This document shows, one piece after another, positions 27,001 to 35,586 of a DNA stretch of 64,000 bases (position 1 is the stretch's first letter; every line of letters begins with the position of its first letter). The notes under the pieces are model-generated. The model ran no database searches. It was given only the letters and a program-made list of their open reading frames with translations, and was not told the origin of the DNA. The stretch is from a virus. The position numbers and the translations under genes are program-made. Where the stretch lies: IMG/VR virus record IMGVR_UViG_3300032331_000813, positions 20,466 through 84,465 of that record. The stretch is one strand, 5' to 3'.

Positions 27001-29323
27001 ATCAGTTTCACCGATTGACAACATAACTAATACTATAACACGTCCTGCATTTAGTTTATCTATTGCAGAAATAAAAGGTGGATCTCTTGATATAATAAAC
27101 GTAGCTGCAACTACCGTAGGTAGTCAGTATGTTATTGTAGCTTTAGGAAACACCAATTGGAATACAGTAGGTAACACTACAGGAATCACTTATGCTGCCG
27201 GAGATTTATTGACTGTAGTAAATGTTGCTACTGGAACTACCGGTACTGTACAGCTTGCTGATGTTATAAAAGTACCGGATGTATATGGTTTGGCAGAAGG
27301 TCAAGATGTTATATTTAAAATAAATCAAACTAACGCTGGTTCATTTTTAGTTGGGTATGCGTATGTTATTAATGATTTAGGTAGTACCACACAATCACAA
27401 TGGAACACTATAGCAGGTACCTCAAGTGTAATATATAAAGTAGGAATGGGATTCACTGCTGCAACTGTTGGTACTGGTACTGGAACTGCTGTGTTAGTTG
27501 ACGTAGGTGGATTGAATACATCCGGTGAAACTTATTTTGTTAAAACAGTTATATCTAACCCATCAACATTATACGGAAGCTATTTCATAGTCGAAGATCA
27601 ATATGGCACAGTACCAACATTGTCAACTACTATGTATGAAATTGTAGCATACATTGGTGGTACTCCTACTATCAGAATTAATACAGCTACTGATACAAAC
27701 TTAATACAAAATAATGTAGTACGTATTGACGGTACGATTGGTTCAGTTCAATTGAATAATAATATATACTATGCTAAGATCATACGCAATAATATTATTG
27801 ATATCTACACAGAGCCATACAATCCAGCATTATATGCAGAAAATTACCCAGTAATATCATCTTACACTTATGTGTCTGGTGGTTACATTTGGGTAGATGA
27901 GTTGTTCACAGTCGCTGACACTTACGCAACTGCATCTAGTTCAAATGGTAATAGAATTACAGTTGCTGATACTAGCATGTTAGTACCGGCTACCCCTGTG
28001 TATTTTACACAATCAGGTTCTGAGATAGGTGACGATTTATTAGGCGGAGTAAAAGCTAAAACTGAATACTATATATTACAAGTAAGACCTGAAATCGCAG
28101 CTGGTAATTTTATAGTAGGAAACTATTATGAAATTTCTATTCTTGGCGATACTAATTGGAATACCATGTCTGGTATAACTTCAGTAAATGCAGGTTCATT
28201 TGTAGTAGGATATACATATCAAATTACTTCAGCAGGTAATACTGATTTTACAACTATTGGTGCAACATCAAATACAGTAGGCGTAATTTTTGTTGCTACT
28301 GGAGTTGGTTCTGGTACCGGAACTGCTAATATAATATACGTTGCCGGTGATGTTTTTGAAGCAGCATCTGCTGGTAGTGGTACTGGATTTGCTTTGGGAT
28401 TACAAGAATTTACTATAAGTGAAAAGAGATTCCCAGATGAAGCTGAAGTCACGTTAATCGATGATAGTTCAAGTGCTATTGAAAATACAATACACGTATC
28501 ACAATTCCAACAAGTTAATGTTGATAGATTGTGGGTAACAATTAACGGTTATAGAGTACCGTCATCATCATTAAGATTGAATCCTTATAATAATTTAAGT
28601 ATTTTAGCTACAGTAAATACCGGAGACGATGTAATTATTACTAGCATGATGCCTACAGCTACACCAAATGAAGAAGTGTATCTATTAAACGTGCCAATGG
28701 TAGCAGATTCATCAGTGTATAGGGCAAACACACAAACTAGAACATGGTTGGTTGAACCACTAAGATACGTAGATGACACTATTTATTTAAATGACATTAG
28801 TAGAGTTACGGATACCCTTACACAAGTATCAACGGTTCCTGCTGAGTTAGATGGAAAATACAGCATAGGTGTTGTTGGTACTAAGAACACGATCACTAGC
28901 GTAACTGTTTACAACAACACAACTGACGCATGGATAGATCCAGCTGTATACTCGCTTGTAATAGTTGATTTTGCTCCTATCTTAGAAATCGACAGTGAAG
29001 TTTCTGAGGGAGATTCAGTCACTATCACTATTATTGAAGGAAGATTATTGTACATCAATGGAGAACAGATTGGATTTGGAAAGTGTGACTTAATAAACAA
29101 CACCGTAACTGAATTATCTAGGGGAACAAATGGAACCGGGCAGCAAACTTACATACCGTTGTATGCTGAAGTCTTTGGTATGTTACCATCTAATCAGATG
29201 ACCAGTGTATTATATTCTGACACATGGAACCCAATCCCAGGAATTTACAATACAGTTGACGGAGATCCATTGCAGATTGCATATACCCAAGGTGCAAACT
29301 TCTTGCGAGGCGACATTAATTAA
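6053..29323 (+). CDS. Giant modular virion structural protein (7756 residues) in gp7 position
   Basis: One uninterrupted 23.3-kb frame. Residues 1-110 resemble the start of large baseplate/tail proteins of T4-like marine phages ([13 protein letters not shown] opening). Residues about 1250-2530 and 3230-3850 are complex sequence with many Trp and Tyr, likely the true wedge-like core. Residues about 2530-3200 hold FG-GAP-type repeats (GSAVAY, GYSIATD, GSSIDV, GTALDF followed by IGAP or IGTP), as in beta-propellers. Residues about 5380-5700 hold a second propeller-like region ([24 protein letters not shown]). Residues about 4240-7450 carry repeat modules: a C module ending in LTDATGSMT, an A module around GTTDFTxIGASS and GTGTGTA, and a B module around GTYTVSxSQ. 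They are nested in one another. The position after gp6 suggests the gp7 role, but sequence identity with gp7 was not established. The protein ends RGDIN. Confidence 0.85.
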   Translation: MATRIRTLNFLPEIFKTPTNNQFLSATLDQLVAQPNTEKIEGYVGSKFGYGVNPNDNYVTEPTKIRTDYQLDPGVVFLKENDTTAKDFISYPGIIDALKLKGGITEDNSRLFNNQFYSWDSFTDLDKIINFSQYYWVPNGPERVVVQSSAIYSSVQYNVQSETAYYVISSNETSPEINPTLTLLRGGTYTFKVNQDSNFWIQGVPGLTGYSPVQRNLQTRNVYGVENNGIKDGTVTFTVPPKDALSEYYFVNSTTVDVVSTLPFAQVNGATVDSIGGIDGVTELDGLTVMFYNTGVENEIAYTNQFFDQTQFDEEGGVPYTNSSQRITKTITDSNSLTNEFTYINDTGISDFQANDAITFVGTLIGGVVKNKTYYVKEITSSNTFTISSTVNGNVVELTDATGGSMTVRIQTSYPGTDIFDNNFEGGFYNQVSRNFYSVTLLGDVDNPVIQLTRLSSIPAKTTITAEFGAQWASINFFQNSLGEIQLQPYNSAILDTLYYQDATTLSKVGQLRIIDDNYTNYIDVDFDILGKKNYTAPNGVVFTNGLKIIFQGNIYPSKYENVEYYVEGVGSAIELIPVATLISPGLFTSGEYTPYDSTPYDLGNYDSNLYVPINPDYLTIARNSINRNAWSRSNRWFHIDVINATAAYNNTPSLITEYTNLENKAKRPIIEFYPNIKLFDSGAVGKDPIDFIDTRTTDAFTYVAGQSSYFPDVAGYTGYNATIAPVTLADTSVIATNVYGYTDTIAVSSVTGLYVNDTIRFTVPIINAVSLVVGKTYVINTLGSTNFTLVGALSNTVGTSFVATGVGTGTGTATTFGGLTPNTTYYITSIETNVQVSSNVFKDLITVSLTRQGVNVNLSNSDTLSIATSIYHYSTSITVPTSSISGLFEKNQYVSDSTNYLPSVTLISNVTTVNDNTIITVTWTVQAVIPATSIASIVSADTPLDNYGLFDGARIVFAAETTDSVRNKIYISRFASITPNGTPLITLVEAEDGLVLPNEQTAVYRGYNYTGKDFYYTGIEWVEGQQKITTNQAPKFDLFDKNGVSLGDPDVYNGTSFTGCTLFAYSIGTGNDDSVLGFPLSYSSVANLGDINFDVTLNSNTFNYVYGTTAVTEKVNIGYVYNYTTTENFVRQIGWQTAVSPSVQYQIFDIAWTYLSPNIEFTCDIAPIASNKTNWPTVQVYINNTYLEPSKYTVTTTATTTTVTIPDINYTLSTEFTVQILILSDQVSQTAYYQTPDNLNNNPFNDEITKVNVGDIRGQYQSIFYNNPFTTGQIFGSNNYRDLGNLVPWGNRIIQNSASLVLPATFLRNQSHDLFNALLYNSRQYITFKTLLVDTVDKSNYTIDWTPAAMLDDTLQQMNLSHSNEQPFFWSDMVPSKSPLVANSYYFANPLDTSRYPLTRIYDFSVANYYSVLVYLIRDEEETQLIKNVDYTISTDSPSLVVTLDLLANDTIIIKEYNQTYGSYVPNTPTKLGLYPATIPSVTLDTAYTQPTYFIVGHDGSYNRLYGDYNAETNTLVDFRDQVLLEYETRVYNNLKLSETVPAGSYSGVLLPGFFRDTDYTYDEFMQIYSESFLDWVGQNRVDYKIQYYNKSNQYTYNYRDSGNKLNSIPIQQGYFRGIYLYFYDTTTPNATPWEMLGFVNMPTWWETRYGPAPYTSDNLVLWGDLEKGYVWNDGNPYIKPQYARAGLTDVIPVDSNGALITPMISVLGNYNEYTFQRDWKVGDVGPAEFSYRRSSSWPFDLMRILALTKPADFFNLGVDVDNYKYNAEFNQYLVNDRSHLVISDVPIYGLGTPATSYINWIVDYEKQVGVDATTNISTLLDNLDVRLVYRLAGFSDKNLLQFYVEKSSANSNNSSLLIPDESYQVLLYENQPFDRIVYSGVVVQITENGYKVYGNSQTNAYFKTVVPKATNITDKITVENLSVDVITDFYNITATIPYGIEFYNVQQVSQFLISYGQHLTNQGMVFENVENGVPVTWRQMVAEFLYWAQMGWAPGSITTINPAASTLVINKESSIVQPLTLRQFNFVLNQNLYPIQGSDMAVVREDTAFSVTPLNVGDAISYGQFNISNIEHGIVFDNVTLFNDIIYNLSTGLRQNRIFVRGRKTAEWNGNVDAFGFILNQDNITEWTKEVKYTQGSIVKYKNKYWTAITIVQAKEIFDEREWVVTDYDKIQKGLLPNSQTRSYESTLYYDTNNANLENDADLLSFSLIGYRPRDYMALADLTDVTQVNVYKNMIKEKGTLNAASAFKGATLPQGGIKYDIYDNWAILSGSYGGILNNNFVEFRLKQSELTGNPSIVGLTNGISINGVQQEVPIYSLFNYGRPLDSVNILPTIPNTQPSTLYPTSGYVNYNDVTMASYFYSGLSAAQNYTGKTIPINQFYVRDYAWLANYLATWQVYTPASLGTVINVDNNLNGTVTVTFSQAHNLKLYDPFAIVNFAVDIDNYYIVAAVPNPQTVIINLSLNPSIRNITGQGIGMRMQSQRVATAPEIDNLPLLDNEFNKLKVWVDTNNDGSWAVYRKSLNYQYDNEIIKAASQNFGSAVAYTENLGYLIGDSALGTVYRYLYNVEENVYTLSQAISQGGSFGSCITYVDDLFAISQPTHPSEVPALYIYQLTTNDIINTIALYQTITAPNGVTNWGRSTAMSGDQNWLYISDTDNAKVYVYRRSSTTQLYVQVKTSNGLPLTLSVAELTSADLFGYSIATDYYGDTVVIGAPFKDYTNDGTTNNYGYSYVFSRTVQNFIAQQTGQPYKELTFQLGFTPETVVQIATSTDAATDRITVADTSAFNVNDPVVFSGTILSSGALSANTVYYIKTIPTSTAFTVSRKIGGSTFQLIDDTGIPGMTVTVQTTPLYVTINGELLSDKNYAVTGSVLNIYTDSTILVNAGDLINVSAPSFVLAQTLTDENPPRVGVEFGSSIDVNAFANEILIGAPYELSSKNNEGAVHRYTNGGEKYGIVIGSSKCAITSEQTIFINGFAVILQAGNASSAATSINLVNIPNVYASASDTTDNGILSISLVDVEIGVMGNKLSLTALLSTTFAEMGMTIYKKTQTIVCPHSATRTQFGAVVKFNKSTYGSFVASAPAGARVAATTFDFTDDELDNDTVFDNNATQWIDSFVNAGAVYMFDFLSAYNENIDNPGKFVYAQSTNARDIEYGAQPYYGTALDFNNNRVTIGTPNFISPTLTYQGQVVTYISSSTEPDWAVYRESAPVVDVNGIFNIQMYSAMTNDTLENLDYIDPLQGKLLGVVAQNIDVVSNQDPASYNSPGIAQQGIVWGQDKVGHIWFNTSNTRFMNYHQNDVNYNSQWWGRVFPGSDVAVYSWIESNVPPELYSGPGTPFDTFNYAVRGVINAEGLITPVYYFWARNTNIVFERLGKTLADSTLELYITSPQNTGISYFAPLLPSVFGLYNGFEFINANDTVLHIGYSTGTNSDVSHNQYSLIRANYANDFLPGVPGSGAAYQNHLAVGITEPIDLYNRMLDSMCGVDNAGGVVPDPQLPKAVQTGVLARPRQGFFYSRFGALKNYLQYANTVLSQFPITEMRPNIPFLNTTGEFYDTSAYWTLINWWAPEYNDNTKSLIQVPVYADLAALTVAVGTIVTVLQNGVGSAETYIYSSDGAWIRIGLENGTIEFKSVLWDYPSARLGFGDNFFDTTLYDVYPSAETRYIVRALNEEIYTNELLIFRNKSLILLFEYIQSETIESQNYLSWLNKTSFADVSHTIRELLPIEVFQSDNELFLEGYLNEVKPYHVVIKEFIFKYTREEIYQGDVTDFDVPAQFTSGVNEFITPELVYTTPTEINQFNYLDPIWATAPYNQWYNNYGVSLNGEKGYYIATLASYISLNATSCYVDNINGFPVTGSILIGTEEIGYSYRDLATNQLSGLSRGQNSTTIAIHFPETNIYMNLPGVLVTDTGRNYLNPPRITAYIDLTKYPAPKITAILEPILALGKVIGVTVVDPGLGYAVLPQIIIDPAIVITIDSSQVSIVDNTIDIGSTELQTGDLVVYTVGPNSTPIGGLKEGQRYYVNLLETIPAPIIALYTEYLSAIEDHDRVILDSTGTGTQKFSMGAAANAITNATPIRENIISLRFDRTTYNSQVVEWSPFGYYGSFYAGTLRNPDKVASSAITLYSNTPPIETILASAQGATFEILDTTNQQTLEWSSRTRNTMQTYGSLYPTEAYRNAIRIDPSDGGVAVEGFIGSTIGFYIGMPVKFNGSTIGTLLEDDVTYYVKSLVKLPNTGTSTSATRTNASNNTITVASSVNFKLQDTVVFTSATQIISSGYFVIGQTYEITTVGTTNFTLIGAASNDVGTVFIATGVGTGTGTAEQRSLGNVIYLETYYILSKPSATTVTLSQTLGGSVFKLSNATGVMTMIRPDTDVLEDTGFTISDTVDENGNPGAVYSPNIGIGSVTIAPAGLKLLTGNQTNLEIITINYSGLRNTVATTGTTNTVTVLLTATGENGTTGFYTGLPIFFVGNTFGGIVENISYYVTTVIDAQTFTMSPTSDAPFAISFTETTSTDNLVVCGTSSTENITLNLSVNEPIIFTDFVLKAGYFTIGQVYSIVSVADNNGGATTDFTLIGSSSNAIGTIFTATGVGTGTGTATPTSPSTTFGGIVFGKTYYVRQKFADVDPIDLVTTTYSISIAESVNGDAVTLTNTVGSCLFTSQKDTLPLTTATGSMTMNVALPVSPGQVDGQQFTLYNTSSQLAGKQGTVSNLLNREITSTLDTVNRICLSSFSGGLTDIYNNLQFKVSTPIGGLTNATVYAGSFIVGNVYTITYIGDTTQSNWNTIAGTTGVVYTINSVFTCAATGTYIGSQTGSAVRVYKITGTGTTSVKVIETQSSGNWLRLNDDDNPNTTDVLYVGMPLYFSGTSVGSVSLGVVYYVFSIDSSPPSGTGRFSISEVSDLSSQFTVTDDVGVMTGSGDPYVTITSPASLLDSNQIATFSSAPSTATVTVTNGSSFTNGMAIRFNTTDTLPTPLKINVTYYIKNLSGNTFNIAYSATGSLISLSLNGTGVQRAYALPVILTQVTKSDPVFDVSYILGGYRTIITNPGSGYAINNAITVLGTSLGGTTTNNLILTVTSINSEGGILSTTASGTPPGPENQYYLKVLSVNQMAVYSNAILTSQVSGQNFPYKGITTITATATTAATDLITINSTSDFSVNDPVVFTGTVFGNIVLGATYYITGYGPTISAGSFVATTQYRINSLGTTDWNIAAGTYGVTYSVGDVFTAVTTSSGTGNVTLLTRITISQTIGGYTFELADATGSMTMAKSGDYALLPEPFYFSPSIVKYGTRLYECVVSNNDNEFIFGKWALLDTGNRNVNALDRIAAYYQPTVNMPGVDLTQLVSGITYPNSTYLGNAFAPADEFTLDTILTDRPFYPTGVDLEAIIWNGVIYMAAAQTSEYSSINMSVDTDNWTITKIARNPINITSLLYVNGNYLMTANNGATPLLISEDGYQWITNGSFTPFSSTPWDVVSYDISSMSMPAFSLNESAYYNGIYVAVGDNIVSSTDLYAWVERFTFGGTLTTSEFKGVCYANTAGFSGFMAVGLGQIITYNNVGNVTNVGIVYTSPDGITWQQVPMNITTDLSFNSIAASGQTIVVVGDDGLIWTSFNGSIWFNQTSPITSNLNNVSWNSVNNTFMAVGDDGVILYNSTGTGITWTRQTSGTTEDLQSSVWNNSRGEYVVVGYNNTILTSTIAATSWSAHAKFINPIAVYDVQGDDFSAGYGPEELVGGVVEDTIMMTVATRPGTNWDETIYQHTGYNVVSEEIYPINGTQTDYSFANLVSTPAQLSVFVVSYLTGTSTTLYEGADYYIDWINKTVSIFTPLTYVSSTLRDRLRIDVYEVGNGDQLVKANTETDPLRINPVTGFNEIYVNANYSATIYKGSGLIRPSTAPIVTTATHTNSFDNTITCTSVTEFVLNGPIYFSGYVFGNIVEDTIYYVKSIGGVSNRITISDSYNSSTGAAGDTFILSSADGSMEAVIQSTNSVVWTPPAIYHNGSLLISGITETVLRTKSSTNTITAITTGGLIVGTPIVFSDTIFGGIEPGIIYYVNLIYDSNEFTISETLGGSDLELTDATGSAIFITNDYAIGFADNGISAAVIFSQLYDTTVDYISYTLFGETFPIQYGYTIPQVETFVGDGATSTFALSNYISDDSVVNAIVEIDGIRRTLAEYTISTITNSITFKNPPSANPATTTAGNFVVGTSYRIASLGTTDFVSIGATSTANVTGSISGTSLTITSVTSGLLDSGICITGTGITAGTYITDQILTQTAGNFIVGMPYRIESIGTTDFVAIGAASTAVVTGTISNGLGSAGNKLNVTASTSGALAVGTYITGTGVTAGTYITALGTGKGGIGTYTVSVSQNVTSTTVTGQPLVGEGFIATDIGSGTGTATQTNPGGIGLYTVDTSQTVAETAITGQPTVGTVFTATGAGAGTGVVTGLVSVAVTTYNLTERQYLSTQYNITGITQTSQGSVTVTGSHGLEETYDMPVNAGYFDVGQSYTIQTLGNTNWTSIGATQVTDATLTKGTQYIINTLGTADWTSVGAGGTVTGSISNKTINGVNTGVLTVTSVLTPSIVVTDLVIGQTYTILSLGTTTNTQWNTIAGTTGKTYAVGNRIDAQVVGTGTGTVAMNMVAVNQFLSSSSVTVTAGNFNIGTLYTVATLGTTNFVAVGAASTAVVTGVIGVTVTAGSFVIGNSYFITTLGTTDFTLIGASSNTVGVTFIATGAGTGTGTATRPGIAGTTLNVYAVTSGTLAVGTYITGSNVAGGTRITALLTGTGGIGTYTVSTSQYVNSTIITGQPAVGSTFTATGIGTGTGTASSSIAASTTITGFLSGSGGVGTYTLSSPQIITSRTMTLGPNVGVLFTATTNSDPSGSGGFAYVASFTATGAGTGIGAGTIAYSTTDFSTLQYWLSTSAGGTSVLGVNYPIVFGTVIPNCGITAGRRYYVTKILDSSRFTVSTQVGGASPKLETTTGTMIGTMTQLSVSPIDNITNTITRPAFSLSIAEIKGGSLDIINVAATTVGSQYVIVALGNTNWNTVGNTTGITYAAGDLLTVVNVATGTTGTVQLADVIKVPDVYGLAEGQDVIFKINQTNAGSFLVGYAYVINDLGSTTQSQWNTIAGTSSVIYKVGMGFTAATVGTGTGTAVLVDVGGLNTSGETYFVKTVISNPSTLYGSYFIVEDQYGTVPTLSTTMYEIVAYIGGTPTIRINTATDTNLIQNNVVRIDGTIGSVQLNNNIYYAKIIRNNIIDIYTEPYNPALYAENYPVISSYTYVSGGYIWVDELFTVADTYATASSSNGNRITVADTSMLVPATPVYFTQSGSEIGDDLLGGVKAKTEYYILQVRPEIAAGNFIVGNYYEISILGDTNWNTMSGITSVNAGSFVVGYTYQITSAGNTDFTTIGATSNTVGVIFVATGVGSGTGTANIIYVAGDVFEAASAGSGTGFALGLQEFTISEKRFPDEAEVTLIDDSSSAIENTIHVSQFQQVNVDRLWVTINGYRVPSSSLRLNPYNNLSILATVNTGDDVIITSMMPTATPNEEVYLLNVPMVADSSVYRANTQTRTWLVEPLRYVDDTIYLNDISRVTDTLTQVSTVPAELDGKYSIGVVGTKNTITSVTVYNNTTDAWIDPAVYSLVIVDFAPILEIDSEVSEGDSVTITIIEGRLLYINGEQIGFGKCDLINNTVTELSRGTNGTGQQTYIPLYAEVFGMLPSNQMTSVLYSDTWNPIPGIYNTVDGDPLQIAYTQGANFLRGDIN
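24638..26760 (+). repeat. Recursively nested A and B protein modules in the giant structural gene
   Basis: Coding repeats of about 45 residues (A: AGNF.VG..Y.I..LGTTDF..IGA.S then VG..F.ATG.GTGTGTA) are split by about 75-residue B modules (VTGSISG ... GTYITGTG ... [11 protein letters not shown] ... TGQP). The outer A opens at 24638 and closes near 25365. Inside it an outer B (24722-25308) is itself split by an inner A (24863-25232), which is split by an inner B (about 24946-25170). A second nest runs 25994-26512 with an intact A at about 26114-26257 inside B. Every split keeps the frame and the two halves of the outer module remain complete. Confidence 0.75.
28100..28391 (+). repeat. A module inserted inside another A-type module
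   Basis: An A-type variant (opening [13 protein letters not shown], then [11 protein letters not shown]) is interrupted at about 28187 by a complete second A module ([13 protein letters not shown] to GTGTANI, ending about 28329). It resumes with [10 protein letters not shown] and SGTG. The uninterrupted variant occurs at about 27110-27250, which shows where the halves join. Confidence 0.7.
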
Positions 29324-29325
29324 AA

Positions 29326-29333
29326 GATAAATA
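29326..29333 (+). promoter_or_regulatory. Late promoter-like octamer GATAAATA
   Basis: GATAAATA directly after the giant gene stop and 5 nt before the ATG of the 50-residue gene. The spacing is short, so transcripts from it may have little leader for that gene and may mainly serve the gene at 29491. Confidence 0.45.
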
Positions 29334-29338
29334 AATAT

Positions 29339-29491
29339 ATGAACGAAAAAGTGGAAGAAAACAAACAAAAACAGCCCGAAAATCCTGGCCCTAAGCCAAA
29401 CGAAACGGGCGGATTTTACTTTTCTTCCAGTATTAAAATAACAGACCCGAATACAAAAGAAGTATTAGTCCAGATGCGAGGCGATAATTAA
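29339..29491 (+). CDS. 50-residue phage protein sharing a motif with the next gene product
   Basis: ATG at 29339, stop TAA at 29489-29491 overlapping the next ATG (TAATG). The N-terminal half is charged and Pro-rich (NEKVEENKQKQPENPGPKP). The C-terminal half has GGFYFSSSIKITDPNTKEV and ends in MRGDN. The IKITDPNTKEVLV stretch matches LKIYDPNNGEVFV at the start of the next gene product, so the two share an N-terminal strand pair. The ending RGDN also resembles the RGDIN end of the giant protein. Translational coupling and location point to a small virion or assembly part. Function unknown; it is a real gene because of coupling, composition and shared motif. Confidence 0.7.
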   Translation: MNEKVEENKQKQPENPGPKPNETGGFYFSSSIKITDPNTKEVLVQMRGDN

Positions 29492-30111
29492 TGTCAGTAA
29501 TAACACTATCATATAAAATAGAAGGATTTTTAAAAATCTACGACCCCAACAACGGGGAAGTATTTGTAGATAAGAAAAATGCTATCAACTACGAAAATAT
29601 GTCAGAAGCTATGGCTGACACGTTAAGCAGTCGCGGGTATGGGGAAATATATCAAATGGCGTTTGGTAATGGGGGCGCAAGCGTTTCAAATACCGGCGTT
29701 ATTACTTATTTGCCACCAAATGTAACTGGAGTCAATGCTGCTCTTTACAATCAAACTTACGCTAAAATCGTAGACGATACTAGCGTTTTTAATCTTGACC
29801 CTACACGTAACAAAATGACTGTAGCACATACTACGGGCAAAGTATATAGCGACATTTTGGTCCAATGTTTGTTAGATTACGGCGAACCCGCAGGGCAAGC
29901 TGCGTTTGATAATAGTACACAGACGGATTCAGCTTACGTTTTTGACGAATTGGGATTACTTGCTAGATACGGGACAAGTGAAACCGGTGCAGTAATTACT
30001 AGATTGCTTACCCATGTTATATTTCACCCGGTCCAAAAGAGTCTGAACAGACAAATCCAGATTGATTACACAGTCAGGATCCAAAGTTTGACGAATTTAA
30101 TAACAATATAA
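29491..30111 (+). CDS. Putative baseplate/tail structural protein
   Basis: A 206-residue protein with start ATG overlapping the stop of the 50-residue gene. The N-terminus has the LKIYDPNNGEVFVDKKNAI strand motif, followed by a helix (YENMSEAMADTLSSRG) and a beta-rich body with TGVITYLPPN and a C-terminal HVIFHPVQKSLNRQIQIDY segment. No catalytic motif is visible. Proteins like this sit between the large wedge gene and the tail fibres in T4-like marine phages, near where T4 has genes 8-11. I infer a baseplate or short-fibre connection role from position only. Confidence 0.7.
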   Translation: MSVITLSYKIEGFLKIYDPNNGEVFVDKKNAINYENMSEAMADTLSSRGYGEIYQMAFGNGGASVSNTGVITYLPPNVTGVNAALYNQTYAKIVDDTSVFNLDPTRNKMTVAHTTGKVYSDILVQCLLDYGEPAGQAAFDNSTQTDSAYVFDELGLLARYGTSETGAVITRLLTHVIFHPVQKSLNRQIQIDYTVRIQSLTNLITI

Positions 30112-30119
30112 GATAAATA
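30112..30119 (+). promoter_or_regulatory. Late promoter-like octamer GATAAATA before tail-fibre gene
   Basis: GATAAATA spans the stop region of the preceding gene and lies 22 nt before the ATG at 30142. A GGAG ribosome binding site (about 30128-30131) falls between them. Confidence 0.5.
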
Positions 30120-30141
30120 ATAGATACGGAGTAATTTCAAA

Positions 30142-31389
30142 ATGGCATATACAATTGTAAAGAGTAATGGTCAAGTACTGACAACCATTGCTGACGGTAC
30201 TATCAATACTAACAGTAGTTCACTATCCTTACCGGGAAGGAACTACGCTGGATATGGTCAATACGTTGACACTAACTTTGTCTGGCTGACTGAAAATTTT
30301 GCTAATTCTAGCCCACCTAGCAATCCTCTAGCAGGTCAATTGTGGTTCAATACTAACAACAGCACAATGTACGTATGCCCAACAGACGGTACTACTACAG
30401 CATCTAGTTGGTTAGCATTAACTTCTACTGCCAGTGGCGGAACTACTACGTTTGGTGCCATTACTGTTACTGGAAATATTATAGGTAACAATCTTAGTAT
30501 CGCTAACAATATAACAAGTGCTAACATAACCGTATTCAATGCTAACGTAACTACTAGGGCTAACGTAGTTTTGGCTAACGTTACTACTGGTAACATTGGA
30601 ACATTGTATACTACTATTATATCAACTGGGGCAACTACCACACTCGGATCAATAACAGGTACATGGACATTAAATGGTACTGGAACAGCTAATAGTGTAG
30701 CTGGTACTGGTATGTATGTTCAAGCTGGTAATATTGTAGTTAATAATTCTGGTAACACATACGGTATTAAGACTGACCGTTACATGTACGCAAATGGAGC
30801 TGCTATAAGTTTTAGTGGCACATATACAAACGGAAATGTTTATGATTACTTGACAGGTTCTAATTCAGCTTCTAGATTTGCTGGAGCATTAGCTCCTTCT
30901 AGTCTTACAACTACTAGTCTTACTACTGGAAGTTCTTCAATAGCAGGACAGATTACAGGTAACTGGACATTGGGTGCTAGCAGTAGATTGAATGCAACAT
31001 ACGCTGATTTGGCAGAAAGATTTGAAGCAGATGCATACTATGATGCAGGTACTGTAGTTGAATTGGGCGGTGAAAAAGAAATTACTAGCGTAAGATACGA
31101 ATTGAGTGAAGATATCTTTGGTGTTATTTCTGACACTGCTGCTTATTTGATGAATTCGGGGGCAGGAGATAATTCAACGCATCCTCCGGTTGCAATGACA
31201 GGTCGTGTTCAAGTTAAAGTTAAAGGCATAGTTAAAAAGAATGATCGTTTGGTTAGTGCAGGAGAAGGCATAGCACGAGCAGCTAAACCAGGTGAAGCTA
31301 CAGCATTCAATGTTATTGGTCGTGCTTTAGCAAACAAAACTGATAATAGTATTGGGACAGTATTAGCAATTGTTACTGTATCTAGATAA
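30142..31389 (+). CDS. Tail fibre-like protein with C-terminal intramolecular-chaperone-type domain
   Basis: The product has 415 residues. The N-terminal 85 residues (NYAGYGQYVDTNFVWLTENF, then PLAGQLWFNT) form the widespread phage head-of-fibre pattern. The middle (about 90-290) is a Thr/Asn/Gly repeat region typical of a beta-helical fibre shaft (GNIIGNNLSIANNITSANI). From about residue 290 a conserved end begins with the motif YADLAERFEAD, followed by YDAGTVVELGG and GVISDTAAYLMN. This end is common in phage fibres and resembles the Peptidase_G2-like chaperone domains, which may trimerise and sometimes cleave themselves off. The catalytic state was not judged. Likely a host-contact fibre. 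Confidence 0.8.
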   Translation: MAYTIVKSNGQVLTTIADGTINTNSSSLSLPGRNYAGYGQYVDTNFVWLTENFANSSPPSNPLAGQLWFNTNNSTMYVCPTDGTTTASSWLALTSTASGGTTTFGAITVTGNIIGNNLSIANNITSANITVFNANVTTRANVVLANVTTGNIGTLYTTIISTGATTTLGSITGTWTLNGTGTANSVAGTGMYVQAGNIVVNNSGNTYGIKTDRYMYANGAAISFSGTYTNGNVYDYLTGSNSASRFAGALAPSSLTTTSLTTGSSSIAGQITGNWTLGASSRLNATYADLAERFEADAYYDAGTVVELGGEKEITSVRYELSEDIFGVISDTAAYLMNSGAGDNSTHPPVAMTGRVQVKVKGIVKKNDRLVSAGEGIARAAKPGEATAFNVIGRALANKTDNSIGTVLAIVTVSR

Positions 31390-31398
31390 GGATTTTAA

Positions 31399-32358
31399 AT
31401 GTCATATGCTGTTAATGGAGCAATTCAATCCTTAGACTTTAATAATTTAGTAGGAACTAACCCAAATACTACTAGTGGTACATTAAATACAGTATGGTCT
31501 ACGGGTAGGTCAAATGCTGGATATGGACAAACTGCCTTAGCACAAATCAGTGGTACTAGTGCAATTGCAGCTACAGGTCAATGGGCAAATTTAGTAACTT
31601 ATACTAATAACTGTGCATCACATCAAGGTACATCAATAACAGCAATGTCTACTCCTGCAGTAGGTAGTGCAGTTTCTTCTGTGTCTGCGCTTCCAACTAA
31701 TCTCACAACAATATACGCACCTAGGTTAAATGCAGCCACACAAGGGACAACGACAGCAAATACTGCTACTACGGTAGCTACATGGAGTGCTAGTGCAACT
31801 TTTACGCATACTGTTACCTTTGCAAATGGAGATGCGGCTAGATATTTCTTTAATTCAGGTGGGCAACTAAAAGTTACATGCGCCCACTCTAACTCTACTG
31901 CTGGTATTAATTTATTGTTTAACAATTTAGCTAGTAATGTAGGAACCGTAGTTATTAGTGCGCCAAACTCTGGAACTGCAACTATTGCTGCTACTTCATA
32001 TTCCGGAGTACAAAAAGTAGGAGGAGGTGGAACTACACCGACGATTTTGACAAACAATGGTTATTATGCATTAACTGCTAGTAACGCTAATATTTTTACT
32101 CAATTAGCATCTACCGGTCCGTCTACTTATTTGTCAACTTTTATACGTATAATTGCAAAATCAAACGGAGCAAACGTAAGTGGAAATCTTGATGCCGGTA
32201 GTGTAATTACACTATATACAATCTGGGATGAAGTGCCTGATGGATTAGTAGTAGGGTCTGGTTCTACTACCACAGTTACTGCACAAATACCCGAAACAAC
32301 ATATTTAAGTAATAGTTGGGGAACAATTACTATAGCGGGAAGTGTTGTAGTAGCATAA
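31399..32358 (+). CDS. Virion structural protein, paralogue 1 of a tandem pair
   Basis: The 319-residue protein is rich in Thr, Ala, Ser and Asn. Conserved blocks include a GYGQTALAQ segment near residue 40, LTTIYAPRLNAATQG near 105, FANGDAARYFFNSGGQLK near 145-160, VGGGG near 212 and a WDEVPDGLVVGSGSTTTV stretch near 280. It ends in NSWGTITIAGSV. All blocks recur in the next gene. The FNSGG(Q/E)L pattern is widespread in T4-like tail or head-decoration proteins. Start ATG at 31399 follows an AAGGA site. No enzyme motif is visible; a fibre, decoration or adhesin role is inferred. Confidence 0.75.
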   Translation: MSYAVNGAIQSLDFNNLVGTNPNTTSGTLNTVWSTGRSNAGYGQTALAQISGTSAIAATGQWANLVTYTNNCASHQGTSITAMSTPAVGSAVSSVSALPTNLTTIYAPRLNAATQGTTTANTATTVATWSASATFTHTVTFANGDAARYFFNSGGQLKVTCAHSNSTAGINLLFNNLASNVGTVVISAPNSGTATIAATSYSGVQKVGGGGTTPTILTNNGYYALTASNANIFTQLASTGPSTYLSTFIRIIAKSNGANVSGNLDAGSVITLYTIWDEVPDGLVVGSGSTTTVTAQIPETTYLSNSWGTITIAGSVVVA

Positions 32359-32361
32359 ATA
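32354..32361 (+). promoter_or_regulatory. Late promoter-like octamer CATAAATA between tandem structural genes
   Basis: CATAAATA overlaps the stop codon of the first paralogue and lies 19 nt before the ATG of the second, matching the placement of the other octamers. Confidence 0.5.
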
Positions 32362-32380
32362 TATGAACAGGAATTTTTAA

Positions 32381-33337
32381 ATGACTTACGCACAATATGG
32401 TAATATACAAGCATCAGACTATAACGGTTTCTTGGGTGGGAACCCTGTTACAACTTCTGGTAAATTAAATACAGTTTGGGCAACTGGTGGAACCAATGCT
32501 GGTTATGGTCAAACAGCTTTAGCAAATGTAGCAGCTGGAAATGTAGTTTATGCTACCGATTGGGCTAATTTAGTAAACAAAACTGCTAATTCTGCAACTC
32601 ACCAAGGCGCATCAATCACTAGCGTATCTGCTCCGGTGACCGGTGGAAATGTCACTTATGTGTCTGCAATTCCAACAAATCTTACTACAATATATACTAG
32701 CAGATTAAACGCCGCAACACAAGGTAGTACACTTTCAAACGCAGCTACATATAATAGTACATGGTCCGATGCTTTAACTTTTACACATACTATATCTTTT
32801 GCAAATGGCGATGCAGCTAGATATTTCTTTAATTCAGGTGGTCAATTAAAAATAACATGTTCTCATGCTAATAACACATCAGGTATCAATTTGTTATTCA
32901 ATATGCTAGCGAGTAACATAGGAACTGTTGTTATGAGTTCCCCAACTTCAGGGACTATAACTATAGCAGCTAGTCAATATTATGGAATCACAAAAGTTGG
33001 TGGAGGTGGATTAACCCCTACACTTAGTGTAAATTCAGGTTATTATGGATTAACTACCGCTAATACACAAATTATCAGACAGCAATCATCGACGGGTCCT
33101 GCAACATACTATTTAGGAACCTTTATATCTATGAACGCCAAAACAAACGGAACACAAGGTGCAAACGGTGACAACGGAAGTGTAATTACTATATACACCT
33201 TGTGGGATGAAGTACCAAACGGATTAACAGCAGGTTCTGGTTCTACTACTACGGTTACTGTGCAAGCCCCAGAAACAACATATTTAAGTAATAGTTGGGG
33301 AACAATCTCTGTTGTTGGAACGGTATCCGGTTCATAA
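32381..33337 (+). CDS. Virion structural protein, paralogue 2 of a tandem pair
   Basis: The 318-residue product aligns end to end with its upstream neighbour: same length, same block order (GYGQTALAN, TNLTTIYTSRLNAATQG, FANGDAARYFFNSGGQLK, VGGGG, WDEVPNGLTAGSGSTTTVT, NSWGTISVVG). The central surface-like stretches have diverged more than these blocks. It arose by tandem duplication and may allow two versions of a decoration or receptor-contact protein, or a hetero-oligomer. It has its own octamer promoter. Function is unknown beyond virion structure. Confidence 0.75.
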   Translation: MTYAQYGNIQASDYNGFLGGNPVTTSGKLNTVWATGGTNAGYGQTALANVAAGNVVYATDWANLVNKTANSATHQGASITSVSAPVTGGNVTYVSAIPTNLTTIYTSRLNAATQGSTLSNAATYNSTWSDALTFTHTISFANGDAARYFFNSGGQLKITCSHANNTSGINLLFNMLASNIGTVVMSSPTSGTITIAASQYYGITKVGGGGLTPTLSVNSGYYGLTTANTQIIRQQSSTGPATYYLGTFISMNAKTNGTQGANGDNGSVITIYTLWDEVPNGLTAGSGSTTTVTVQAPETTYLSNSWGTISVVGTVSGS

Positions 33338-33362
33338 TTTTTTAACAACGTATCTATATCCA

Positions 33363-33370
33363 TCTAAATA
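33363..33370 (+). promoter_or_regulatory. Late promoter-like octamer TCTAAATA
   Basis: TCTAAATA, two differences from TATAAATA-like neighbours, lies 15 nt before the ATG at 33386, with a TAGGAG ribosome binding site between. It may start the transcript of the long glycan operon that follows. Confidence 0.4.
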
Positions 33371-33385
33371 CTCATAGGAGTACAC

Positions 33386-33691
33386 ATGGATACAATTACA
33401 CTAATCACCGAAGCTAAAGCCCGCTTTAGTCACAATGCAGCCAAAGCATATTTAAAAGACAAATACGATAGTAAGTTTATTATTGCTGAACAATCTGGAC
33501 TTTGGCGTGCTAACTTAGAGACTATAAATTTTTTAAATTCATCTAGTGATGAATGGGTAATTTTAATTGACAAATTTGAAAACCCAGTAAAGGTTCTTAG
33601 AGCACCTCTATTAGATAAACTTGCCATAACTTATAAAACAGTTATGGAAGAATGGCATGCAGAATGGTCTGAACTAGAGAACAAGAGATGA
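33386..33691 (+). CDS. Small conserved T4-like phage protein of unknown function
   Basis: A 101-residue, mostly helical, charged protein. An ITEAKARFSHNAAKAYLKDKY helix opens it, followed by WVILIDKFENPVKV and a final VMEEWHAEWSELENK helix. Proteins of this shape recur after the tail fibre genes of marine T4-like phages, which suggests an assembly helper, but I cannot name a function. Its last codons overlap the next start as ATGA, tying it to the operon downstream. Confidence 0.7.
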   Translation: MDTITLITEAKARFSHNAAKAYLKDKYDSKFIIAEQSGLWRANLETINFLNSSSDEWVILIDKFENPVKVLRAPLLDKLAITYKTVMEEWHAEWSELENKR

Positions 33692-34497
33692 GTAAGGGCG
33701 TATTACTGTTTGCTTTCAATAGCCCAAAGTATAACTACTATGAAATGGCAGTAGCAACTGCCAAAAGAGTTAATCATTTTTTGGGTCTACCTGTAACAAT
33801 GGTCACTGATAGTGAATCATTGCCAGTCAAACAAACATATCAGTTTGATAATATTGTTATGGCACCCGCTGATAAAACTAATTTCAGAGATTGGGGTTTA
33901 TGGATTAACAAAGGTAGATACCGCGCATATCAGTTTAGTCCTTATGATGAAACTATCTTATTAGATACAGATTACATGATTAATTCAGATAAACTATTAA
34001 AGACTTTTGAATTACCTACTGATTTTTGCTGTCACGATACAACTAGTTTTTTGATGCATCCAGAATCTGCACAAGAAGCATTGAGTGCATATAGTTTTAA
34101 CACGTTATGGGCTACGGTAGTTATGTTTAGAAAAACTGGTCGTGCTAAACAAATATTTGAATGTTTAGAAATGATTCAAAATAATTTTGAACATTATGCA
34201 ACCATGCATGGATTCATATCGGCAACTTTTAGGAATGACTATGGATTATCTTTAGCCACTAGAATTGTAAATGGACATACGGTGTCTAAAAGGGATGTTA
34301 TACCGTGGAATCTATTACATGTAGGAAAAAATACAACTATGTATAGGAATAACGACAGTGAACTTAATACTGAGTATACTGTGTTATTTGACAATTGGAG
34401 TCGCGGGAAAGTTCGCAAAGAATATCTCACTATAAAAGATACTGATTTTCATGTGATGACTAAAGAAAACTTTATGGAGTTAATCACGTATGAATAA
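33688..34497 (+). CDS. GT-A-type glycosyltransferase-like protein
   Basis: This 269-residue protein starts with a short beta strand (KGVLLFAFNSPKYNYYEMA) like the nucleotide-sugar binding start of GT-A enzymes. At about residues 90-96 it has ILLDTDYMI, a DxD metal/nucleotide-sugar site. A CCHDTTSF segment and a later HVMTKENF end follow. The pattern resembles GT8-like enzymes with low identity. It overlaps the upstream gene by ATGA and the downstream gene by 8 nt. Its role is probably sugar transfer to a phage or host surface acceptor; donor and acceptor are unknown. Confidence 0.65.
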   Translation: MSKGVLLFAFNSPKYNYYEMAVATAKRVNHFLGLPVTMVTDSESLPVKQTYQFDNIVMAPADKTNFRDWGLWINKGRYRAYQFSPYDETILLDTDYMINSDKLLKTFELPTDFCCHDTTSFLMHPESAQEALSAYSFNTLWATVVMFRKTGRAKQIFECLEMIQNNFEHYATMHGFISATFRNDYGLSLATRIVNGHTVSKRDVIPWNLLHVGKNTTMYRNNDSELNTEYTVLFDNWSRGKVRKEYLTIKDTDFHVMTKENFMELITYE

Positions 34498-35245
34498 AGG
34501 TTTTGTAATAATGGCACAAGATACTAATAAAGTAAGCTATACAAAATGTGCCGAAAAACTAAGTAAGAGTATTAAGCGAGTGATGCCTGATGCTAATGTA
34601 ACGATTATTACTACTGAAATGTTACCACATGGTGATTTAGCTCCTTACAACGATTGGAAATTAATCAATGACTGGCAAGTGTATGAAGCAAGTCCTTATG
34701 ATTACACTATTAAGCTAGAAGCTGATATGTATGTTCCTAGAAATATAGACCATTGGTGGGATGTATTAAAAGATAGGGACGTTGTAGTTTCATCTGCAAT
34801 ACGAGATTATAAGCAAGAAATATCAACTGTAAGATTGTATCGTAGATTTATTGATGATAACAAGTTACCTGATGTGTATAATGCTATAACCTATTTTAAG
34901 AAGTCACCTATCGCTGAAGAATTTTATAAATTAGTTAGAGAAATCTTTACAAATTGGGAGGAATATAAGAAAGTTTTACAATGTAACTATCGTGAATATG
35001 CTACCACTGATTGGGTATACGCTATTGCATGTCATATTATGGGCAAAGAGAAAACAACACTGCCCACATTTAATGAAATGACAATGATACATATGAAACA
35101 ATATATTGCCGGTACACCCACTGATGATTGGACAGACACACTATTATATGAATTCTTACCTGATCAAATTAGAATACAGACTATACCTCAGCAATATCCA
35201 TTTCACTATCATGTGAAAACTTTTTGTGATAAAATAACATTATGA
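34490..35245 (+). CDS. GT-A-type glycosyltransferase-like protein
   Basis: The 251-residue product is a distant relative of its upstream neighbour: strand start NKGFVIMAQDTNKVSYTKCAEKL, and an acidic triplet site in IKLEADMYVPRNID at about residues 76-89 in place of DTDY. The C-terminal half holds an AYxFK-like strand (NAITYFKKSPIAEEF) and HMKQYI, compatible with the acceptor side of a GT-A fold. It overlaps both neighbours. A glycosyltransferase role is inferred from fold pattern and context; metal binding through EAD rather than DxD is uncertain. Confidence 0.6.
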   Translation: MNKGFVIMAQDTNKVSYTKCAEKLSKSIKRVMPDANVTIITTEMLPHGDLAPYNDWKLINDWQVYEASPYDYTIKLEADMYVPRNIDHWWDVLKDRDVVVSSAIRDYKQEISTVRLYRRFIDDNKLPDVYNAITYFKKSPIAEEFYKLVREIFTNWEEYKKVLQCNYREYATTDWVYAIACHIMGKEKTTLPTFNEMTMIHMKQYIAGTPTDDWTDTLLYEFLPDQIRIQTIPQQYPFHYHVKTFCDKITL

Positions 35246-35586
35246 AACATGAAGATGATTATGTTCTAATATGGGAAGCTCCTAAGTTAGAAGCACCTGA
35301 ATTTAGATTATACTATGATGACCATGGTGCAGTAATTTGCTATACTGGAGATAAATCAGTAGAAGGAAACTATATTGTAATTGATGCTCAAACTTTTGCT
35401 GAAGCTAGACCTGATGTGCGAGTAATAGATGGCAGAGTTTCAAGAGTGCAACCAAACGCAGTAGTCTATAAATTAATGCCTGATGTAGAAGAAGGTATAA
35501 CATGTCATCCAGACGATGTTAGTGTAATCGTTGACAGTAAAGAAAAACATACTAAATGGAAATTAAACATATATGAACTCCAATGA
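35242..35586 (+). CDS. Conserved phage hypothetical protein
   Basis: A 114-residue acidic protein without recognised catalytic motif. It begins with an aromatic strand (DDYVLIWEAPKLEAPEFRLYYDD), then GAVICYTGDKSVEGNYIVID, and ends WKLNIYEL, giving an all-beta impression. The start ATG overlaps the previous stop (ATGA) and the end overlaps the next gene by 14 nt, so it is translated with the two GT-like genes and the next GT-like protein. It may be a partner of these enzymes. Function unknown. Confidence 0.65.
   Translation: MKHEDDYVLIWEAPKLEAPEFRLYYDDHGAVICYTGDKSVEGNYIVIDAQTFAEARPDVRVIDGRVSRVQPNAVVYKLMPDVEEGITCHPDDVSVIVDSKEKHTKWKLNIYELQ

Noticed and set aside
18770-28400. Diversity-generating retroelement or CRISPR-like array in the repeats
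   Set aside because: No reverse transcriptase, no A-biased template/variable pair, no constant-length spacers; the repeats are protein-coding in one frame.
34490-35245. Calling the two GT-like genes at 33688 and 34490 a recent tandem duplication
   Set aside because: They share fold pattern but little direct identity and different acidic motifs, so only distant relationship can be claimed.
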